Below are positions 42,249 to 46,753 of a stretch of DNA of 46,753 nt, one piece after another. Source of the stretch: an uncultured Clostridia bacterium (GTDB lineage Bacteria; Bacillota; Clostridia; UBA1381; UBA9506). Made by a program: the position numbers and the translations under genes. How positions within the stretch are numbered: the first letter of the stretch is position 1; every line of letters starts with the position of its first letter. Location: assembly GCA_944393605.1 (NCBI GenBank), contig CALYAO010000009.1:1-46753 (forward strand), in the 5' to 3' direction. The notes beneath the pieces were generated by a model. That model saw nothing but the letters and a program-made list of their open reading frames with translations. It searched no databases and was not told where the DNA came from.

Positions 42249-42971
42249 TTATAGCACTTTACTGAGAAATAGCTTGGTTCGCGGATTCTGTGGATTGCCA
42301 AAGATTTGGTCTGGTGTTCCTTCCTCCATGACGACGCCTTCATCCATAAACAGCACCCGCGTGGCGACTTCTTTGGCAAAGCCCATTTCATGCGTCACCA
42401 CGACCATGGTCATGCCGGCATCCGCCAGACTTTTCATAACGGTCAGCACCTCGCCGACCATCTCGGGGTCCAGCGCGGAGGTGGGTTCGTCAAACAGCAT
42501 GACATCGGGGTGGAGCATGAGGGCGCGCGCGATGGCGACGCGTTGTTTCTGCCCGCCCGACAGCTGGACAGGAAACGCCTCTGCTTTGTCGGACAACCCA
42601 ACCTGCCCCAAAAGCCGATGTGCCTCTGCTTCTGCTTCCGCCTTGTTCATCTTTTTGAGTTTGAGAGGCGCCATGGTTAGGTTTTTTAGCACGGTTAGGT
42701 GAGGAAATAGGTTGAATTGCTGGAACACCATTCCCATTTTCTGGCGCGTGAGATCCACATTGTGCTGCGGGTCAGTGAGGTCAATGCCTTCAAAGACAAT
42801 CCGGCCCTTGGTGGGCGTTTCCAATAGATTGAGACAGCGCAGGAACGTGCTTTTGCCCGACCCCGACGGGCCGATCACCACCACGACCTCGCCCTTTTCG
42901 ATGTGTTGATCGATGCCTTTTAATACCTCTAGGCTGCCAAATTGTTTGTGTAAACCTTCAACGGATATCAC
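42249..42971 (-). CDS. Amino-acid ABC transporter ATP-binding protein, GlnQ-like (240 aa)
   Basis: GTG start, with AAGGAGG ten nt upstream; earlier in-frame codons lie in the permease gene. Walker [11 protein letters not shown]-loop [12 protein letters not shown], signature LSGGQKQR, Walker [15 protein letters not shown], and the H-loop in [10 protein letters not shown] are all intact. It belongs to the polar amino acid family (HisP/GlnQ type). Its start overlaps the permease end, consistent with coupled synthesis. Confidence 0.95.
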   Translation of the reverse strand: MISVEGLHKQFGSLEVLKGIDQHIEKGEVVVVIGPSGSGKSTFLRCLNLLETPTKGRIVFEGIDLTDPQHNVDLTRQKMGMVFQQFNLFPHLTVLKNLTMAPLKLKKMNKAEAEAEAHRLLGQVGLSDKAEAFPVQLSGGQKQRVAIARALMLHPDVMLFDEPTSALDPEMVGEVLTVMKSLADAGMTMVVVTHEMGFAKEVATRVLFMDEGVVMEEGTPDQIFGNPQNPRTKLFLSKVL

Positions 42972-43647
42972 TCTTGCGCAGCCTCCTTTCCAAGATCCCA
43001 AATATTTTTGCCAGCGTCAGTGTCATGCATAGGTAAAGCAATGCGACAATAATAAGAGGCGTATATGCGTCAAACGTGTCGCTTCGAATTTGGTCGCCCG
43101 CCTTGGTGAGATCCACCAGCGCAATGTAGCCCACGATGGAGGTTTCTTTGAGCAGGACGATGAACTCACTGGTATAGGTCGGCAGGATGTTCTTGACTGC
43201 CTGCGGCAGGATAATGGTAAACATGGTCGGCCAATATCCAAGCCCCAGCGAACGGCCGGCCTCCATTTGTCCGTGATCCACCGACAGGATACCTGCGCGG
43301 ATGATCTCCGCGACATAGGCGCCGCTGTTGATGCCAAACGCAATGATGGCAACCAGGATCTTGTTGAGGTCAACCGATCCGAAGATACCATAGTAGATCA
43401 GCAAAAGCTGGACCACGGTCGGGGTCCCTCGAATGACCTCAATATAAACATGGGCAATGCCGCGCAAAAACTTGTTTTTGGACAGCTTGAGCAGGCAGAA
43501 GATGATGCCCAGCAGTGTCCCCAACACAATGGCGGCCAACGTGATGATTAAGGTGATACCGAGCCCATGCAATAGGGAAAACCATCGGTCCTGCACGATC
43601 AGCGTATTGTATAGCGCCGTCCCGATGGACTGAAAAAACTCTGACAT
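42958..43647 (-). CDS. Amino-acid ABC transporter permease, HisM/GlnP family (229 aa)
   Basis: The ATG at 43647 gives the family start ([16 protein letters not shown]...); a GTG four codons upstream is possible. Four to five membrane helices, with the EAA-type loop [28 protein letters not shown] between them, match GlnP/His[18 protein letters not shown] is also characteristic. As in GlnP systems the single permease probably forms a homodimer. Confidence 0.93.
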   Translation of the reverse strand: MSEFFQSIGTALYNTLIVQDRWFSLLHGLGITLIITLAAIVLGTLLGIIFCLLKLSKNKFLRGIAHVYIEVIRGTPTVVQLLLIYYGIFGSVDLNKILVAIIAFGINSGAYVAEIIRAGILSVDHGQMEAGRSLGLGYWPTMFTIILPQAVKNILPTYTSEFIVLLKETSIVGYIALVDLTKAGDQIRSDTFDAYTPLIIVALLYLCMTLTLAKIFGILERRLRKSDIR

Positions 43648-43732
43648 TGCACTGTTCACATCCTTGAAAAGGCGCCCTCCGGCAGGGAAGATGCCCAATT
43701 TGCTTGTTTTTTTGGAGAGGAGTCTAGCAAAC

Positions 43733-43761
43733 AAAAAACGGGCGGAGCTGCTCTCCGCCCG
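43733..43761 (-). terminator. Intra-operon terminator after the binding-protein gene
   Basis: On the minus strand CGGGCGGAG-agcag-CTCCGCCCG is followed by TTTTTTG. Its position between binding-protein and permease genes would make most transcripts stop there, giving excess binding protein over membrane components. Confidence 0.88.
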
Positions 43762-43769
43762 CACATTTT

Positions 43770-44582
43770 TTATTCCTTGACCACAACGACCTGTTCGGCG
43801 GTGAAATAAGGGTCGGAGAAGTCAACATTCTGGCGGCGCTCATCGTTTGCGGTCATGCCCGCAATAGCCATGTCCACCTTGCCTGACTGCACGGCAGCGA
43901 TGATGCCCCCAAACTCCATATCCTCAATCTTGAGGTTGTAGCCTGCGTCCTTGGCAATCTGCATTGCCATATCAACGTCAAAGCCGACGATTTCGTTGTT
44001 TTCCCGGTATTCAAAGGGCTCAAACTGCGCATTGGTGCCCATGACGAGTGTTTCGGTGTTCCCGGAAAGGTCAACCGCAGGCATCCGCTCGCTGTCTTCG
44101 GTCTTATACGCCTTGGCGATGGCCTCCAGCGTTCCATCCGACTTCATGCGCGCGATGGAGGCATTGATCTTCTCCAGAAGCTCGGTGTTGCCCTTCTGCA
44201 CGGCAATCGCATATTCCTCCGCCGTCAGCTCCAGGCCTTCCACGATGCGCAGACCATCACGCTTTGCGACGGCGCGCTGGGACGGCAGCTCATCCCAAAT
44301 AACGCAGTCCAGCTTGCCGTTTGCCAGGTCGGTCATGGCGTCAATCGCATTTTTATAAGCGCTGACCTGGGCGTCCTGCACCTTGTTTGCATAGTCGTTC
44401 CCGGTGGTCCCTTCCTGCACGCCGATGCGGCAGCCAACCAGATCGTCCACCGAAGTGATGGTCTTGACCTGCTGGGTGTCGGTCCCTTGGTTGTTGGACG
44501 CATCCTTGGGCGTACATCCGGTGGTCAGTGACAGACACAGCACAGCAGCCGTCATCAAAGAAACAAATGATCTCATTTTCAT
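43770..44582 (-). CDS. Amino-acid-binding lipoprotein with circularly permuted lobes (270 aa)
   Basis: ATG after TTGGGAGGATGTT. Lipoprotein signal MRSFVSLMTAAVLCLS then LTTGC. The first mature half (residues about 35-160) reads SVDDLVGCRIGVQEGTTGND..., GKLDCVIWDELPSQRAV, ..ELLEKINASIARMKSDGTLEAIAKAY, which is normally the C-terminal half of GlnH/FliY-type proteins. The second half (LVMGTNAQFEPFEYRENNEIVGFDVDM..., FGGIIAAVQSGKVDMAIAGMTANDERRQNVDFSDPYFTAEQVVV) is normally N-terminal. Each half is complete, so the protein is a natural circular permutation. It delivers an amino acid to the adjacent permease. I recall similar arrangements in other gut Clostridia. Confidence 0.9.
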   Translation of the reverse strand: MKMRSFVSLMTAAVLCLSLTTGCTPKDASNNQGTDTQQVKTITSVDDLVGCRIGVQEGTTGNDYANKVQDAQVSAYKNAIDAMTDLANGKLDCVIWDELPSQRAVAKRDGLRIVEGLELTAEEYAIAVQKGNTELLEKINASIARMKSDGTLEAIAKAYKTEDSERMPAVDLSGNTETLVMGTNAQFEPFEYRENNEIVGFDVDMAMQIAKDAGYNLKIEDMEFGGIIAAVQSGKVDMAIAGMTANDERRQNVDFSDPYFTAEQVVVVKE

Positions 44583-44637
44583 AACATCCTCCCAAATCTT
44601 CTTAAATTTTTTGCATTCAAAAGACAATTTCTTTCCT

Positions 44638-44666
44638 ATTATACATCAATCTTACCAAAACTGCAA
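44638..44666 (-). promoter_or_regulatory. Promoter of the ABC transporter operon
   Basis: Read on the minus strand: TTGCAG, 17-bp spacer, TATAAT. About 55 nt upstream of the lipoprotein start. Confidence 0.8.
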
Positions 44667-44936
44667 GCCCCAACCTGGAAAATATATGATTTTTGATGAC
44701 AAATCGGACAGACGGTGGTGTGCATTATGCCATTGTATGCCATACGGTGGCCATGTTATGGAAGGTATTTCGATAGGAAACATCAAATGGATGGGTGATA
44801 GGATGCATCAACAGGATGTGTTCAATGAAGTGCTTGTTTTATGTCGAATGGATGCGTCTGGGATGCTGTGGCGAAGAAAACCAATAAAAATATGGCAAAT
44901 GTCAATAGGTAAGTGCAAGATTTTTATGTTAATTTT
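44667..44936. other. Intergenic region between the ABC operon and the transposase
   Basis: No supported gene. Short reading frames here lack ribosome sites. The right end (GGCAAATGTCAATAGGTAAGTGCAAG, about 44894-44919) may be the left inverted repeat of the IS30 element, but its partner was not found. Confidence 0.4.
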
Positions 44937-45995
44937 TTATGAACAACTCCCGTTACCCATAATATCAGCCAGCGCGGCATCAAACAGGCTCTGGCTGTTA
45001 CGCCAGCCCAGCAGTTTGCGCGGGTAATTGTTCAGCCATCTGGTGGCGCGTTCCAGCATTTCCTCGGTTACGTTGTCAAAGTTCGTGCCTTTCGGAAAGT
45101 GACGGCGCAGCATCTGGTTTTGCTTTTCGTTGCTGCCACGTTCCTGCGGATTGGACGGGTGGCAGTAGTAGCATTTTGTCCGCTTGCCGCCGAAAAGGGA
45201 TCGCTCCATGCCCTCGCAGTCTGCAAACTCGCTGCCGTTGTCCATCGTGATAGACTTGAAAACGTCTTTGAAATACTCCCCAAACCTGCGTTCCAGCCTG
45301 TCCAGGGCGGCAACCACGCTGTCCGTTGTCTTGTCTGGTATTTTAACCGTGATTTCCTGGCGGGTCTGCCGTTCGGTCAGCACAAGTGCGTTACTTTTGC
45401 TGCCTCTGCACCCGTCCACTAAATCCTGCTCCCAGTGCCCAAACTCGCTGCGATCATTGATGTGGTCGGGGCGCTTTTCGATGCTTTCGCCGCAGGAGGG
45501 ACGTGCGGCACGGACTTTCCTTGTTTTCCTGTGTTTGCGCCGCTTGCCACGGAACGGCAGATCGCAGTTGGTAATGCGCAGAAATACGCCCTGATCAATG
45601 TACTTGTACAGGGTGGCGCGGCAAATGGTCACGCTGAATTGCAGATCAGGATCGTTTTCAATTTCAGCCAGCACGGCGCAGGGGCTGTATTTTTCATCCG
45701 CAATTTTCGTTTCAATATAAGCCGCCAGGGCGTGATCGCTGCCGATTTTCAGCGGTGCGCCTTTGGCGGTCTTGTTATATTCATACCGCTGCTGGGCACC
45801 GTCTGGGTTGTAGCGTATTTCAGTGGTCAGGTCGCTGTTGAGGTGTTCGTAGGTGGATCGGCGCAGCTCGCGGCTGATCGTGCTTTCACTGACGTGCAGG
45901 GCGTGGGCAATTTCTACCTGCTTTCTGCCCTCGTTTTTCATTTTAGCGATCTTTAGCCTGTCATGCCATGTTAAATGCTTATAACCTTTACCCAT
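44937..45995 (-). CDS. IS30-family transposase (352 aa)
   Basis: N-terminal HTH (LTWHDRLKIAKMKNEGRKQVEIAHALHVSESTISRELRR) is the IS30 signature. The catalytic core has HWEQDLVDGCRGSKSNALV (first Asp), ITMDNGSEF (second Asp) and PQERGSNEKQNQMLRRHFPKG (Glu), a complete DDE triad. Length is normal, so it looks intact. AGTATCACTGGGAGGGTGCAG-type purine-rich sequence precedes the ATG on the minus strand. It inserts by a DDE cut-and-paste or circle route. Confidence 0.92.
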   Translation of the reverse strand: MGKGYKHLTWHDRLKIAKMKNEGRKQVEIAHALHVSESTISRELRRSTYEHLNSDLTTEIRYNPDGAQQRYEYNKTAKGAPLKIGSDHALAAYIETKIADEKYSPCAVLAEIENDPDLQFSVTICRATLYKYIDQGVFLRITNCDLPFRGKRRKHRKTRKVRAARPSCGESIEKRPDHINDRSEFGHWEQDLVDGCRGSKSNALVLTERQTRQEITVKIPDKTTDSVVAALDRLERRFGEYFKDVFKSITMDNGSEFADCEGMERSLFGGKRTKCYYCHPSNPQERGSNEKQNQMLRRHFPKGTNFDNVTEEMLERATRWLNNYPRKLLGWRNSQSLFDAALADIMGNGSCS

Positions 45996-46036
45996 ATCTG
46001 CACCCTCCCAGTGATAGAGATAACAAAAGCGGGGGC

Positions 46037-46237
46037 TTATTTCTGCCCCCGCCCGCTTTTACGCCAATTTCTGTACTTGCCCGTTTTTACCCTGCCGTCC
46101 GGGTAGGGTTCGTTTTCGTCTATGATCCAGTTGCGGGCAATTTTTTGTGCGGTTTGAAAACCGCCCCGCGCGGCCATCTGCCTGACTGTTACGGGGCTTT
46201 TGCCGTGCATAGCTGCATATTCTGCCAGTGAGATCAT
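46037..46237 (-). CDS. Small helix-turn-helix DNA-binding protein (66 aa)
   Basis: ISLAEYAAMHGKSPVTVRQMAARGGFQTAQKIARNWIIDE is a MerR/excisionase-like winged HTH, with a basic tail RVKTGKYRNWRKSGRGQK. AAGGAGGCGAACCGT precedes the ATG. Proteins like this (EYA..HG...TVRQ.A..G.F.TA.KIGR.W.I) are common on Firmicutes mobile elements. It has its own strong promoter and may regulate the adjacent genes. Confidence 0.78.
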   Translation of the reverse strand: MISLAEYAAMHGKSPVTVRQMAARGGFQTAQKIARNWIIDENEPYPDGRVKTGKYRNWRKSGRGQK

Positions 46238-46263
46238 ACGGTTCGCCTCCTTATCGTGTTATA

Positions 46264-46292
46264 ATTATACACCTTTATAGATGTATTGTCAA
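46264..46292 (-). promoter_or_regulatory. Consensus promoter of the HTH gene
   Basis: On the minus strand TTGACA, 17-bp spacer, TATAAT. The spacer contains ATACA...TGTAT, an inverted repeat that could be an operator. Confidence 0.9.
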
Positions 46293-46297
46293 TAGAG

Positions 46298-46340
46298 AAA
46301 ACAGCCACGAGGCAGTTATTTTTTTTGCCCCGTGGCTGTG
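46298..46340 (-). terminator. Terminator after the LLH-type holin gene
   Basis: AGCCACGGGGC faces GCCTCGTGGCT across an A-rich loop (one imperfect pair), followed on the minus strand by GTTTTCTC. It separates the holin gene from the HTH gene's own promoter. Confidence 0.78.
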
Positions 46341-46346
46341 TGTCCG

Positions 46347-46649
46347 TTATTCGGTCAGTTTTTCAGGCAGTTCATAGACAGCCGCCTCGATCAGATTTTC
46401 GATGGCATCCATATCCACGGTATACCCACGGTCATTGAGAAATTTCAAAACGTATGCTTTCTTTTCCGCACCGCGGCCGGGCCCGTTATAAATCTGCTCC
46501 GCAGCCGTGACTGCGATCTGCACCCACTCGGAAACCTCTGCCAGCTTTTCCGCGCTTACCTTGCGTTTCAGCCACGGAATGACAAAGGCAGAAACAGCCG
46601 CAATGCACAAAGTCAGTACAGCCTCCACAATTACGGTTAAATCGATCAT
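46347..46649 (-). CDS. Phage holin, LLH family (100 aa)
   Basis: One N-terminal membrane helix (LTVIVEAVLTLCIAAVSAFVIPWLK) then a helical part VSAEKLAEVSEWVQIAVTAAEQIYNGPGRGAEKKAYVLKFLNDRGY, the core motif of the LLH holin family. AGGAGGCGTTGGATA precedes the ATG. It indicates a second, minus-strand prophage at the right edge, distinct from the main prophage with its Hol44 holin. Confidence 0.87.
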   Translation of the reverse strand: MIDLTVIVEAVLTLCIAAVSAFVIPWLKRKVSAEKLAEVSEWVQIAVTAAEQIYNGPGRGAEKKAYVLKFLNDRGYTVDMDAIENLIEAAVYELPEKLTE

Positions 46650-46753
46650 TATCCAACGCCTCCTATATCGTCATAATTTGTTGTTTCAGCAGGCAGGTTT
46701 GCCGTGCTGTCTGTGTTCCCGCTGTCCGGGATGTCCAGCTGTTCTTTTTTCTT
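46649..46753 (-). CDS. C-terminal end of a phage gene (partial)
   Basis: An open frame enters from the window edge (KKKEQLDIPDSGNTDSTANL, PAETTNYDDIGGVG) and stops at TAA overlapping the holin ATG (TAATG), so translation is coupled. The acidic, Thr/Asn-rich end has no recognisable domain. A tail or fibre protein would be usual upstream of a holin. Confidence 0.6.
   Translation of the reverse strand, partial: KKKEQLDIPDSGNTDSTANLPAETTNYDDIGGVG

Noticed and set aside
44894-44919. Left inverted repeat of the IS30 element
   Set aside because: The sequence looks like an IS30 end, but no inverted partner was found to the right of the transposase within the window, so element boundaries are not called.

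Overview
The window is about 47 kb of a low-GC-phylum but moderately GC-rich bacterium, most likely an anaerobic gut-type Clostridia (Oscillospirales or Christensenellales grade). Evidence: strong AGGAGG ribosome sites, consensus TTGACA-17-TATAAT promoters, a single bifunctional RelA/SpoT gene next to recJ, a glutamine-type amino-acid ABC operon, and prophage proteins of the kinds common in gut Firmicutes. The genus cannot be named from the sequence alone.

Layout. (1) From the left edge to about 30.4 kb lies most of a siphovirus-like prophage, read left to right. Its order is: small early genes; replication (ssDNA-binding protein, DnaD-type initiator, DnaB helicase, RusA resolvase); a sigma-like late regulator; a late promoter with a highly structured leader; HNH, terminase small and large subunits, HK97 portal, ClpP-like protease and capsid; head-tail connectors; tail tube, tail chaperone, tape measure, Dit, Tal and fibres; then lysis (amidase, XhlA-like protein, Hol44-type holin). 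Two toxin-antitoxin cassettes with their own promoters and terminators are carried as morons: HicAB inside the tail module, and a Panacea-type pair after the lysis genes whose second gene has an in-frame stop. The integrase and left attachment site are outside the window. (2) From 30.7 to 32.1 kb is a decayed PD-(D/E)XK nuclease gene. (3) From 32.3 to 44.6 kb is host chromosome: recJ, rsh, a GNAT acetyltransferase, a glycerate kinase, a secreted discoidin-domain protein, a deletion-fused surface-protein pseudogene, and on the minus strand an amino-acid ABC transporter operon. (4) From 44.9 kb to the right edge are minus-strand mobile genes: an IS30-family transposase, a small HTH protein, an LLH-type holin and the C-terminal end of another phage gene.

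The most interesting signals are structural. The capsid gene ends in a slippery A AAA AAC followed, 7 nt later, by a 12-base segment with a perfect complement 110 nt downstream, and the -1 frame encodes an acidic linker plus a HeH/SAP-like domain. The tail chaperone has a second, textbook -1 frameshift signal. Between the late regulator and the terminase genes lies a leader RNA with two near-identical 43-nt hairpins flanking a cloverleaf-like junction. At least nine copies of a covarying CCCC...GGGG hairpin sit between prophage genes, and larger compound copies directly flank the tail-fibre gene, suggesting a cassette-exchange role. The amino-acid-binding lipoprotein has its two halves in circularly permuted order.
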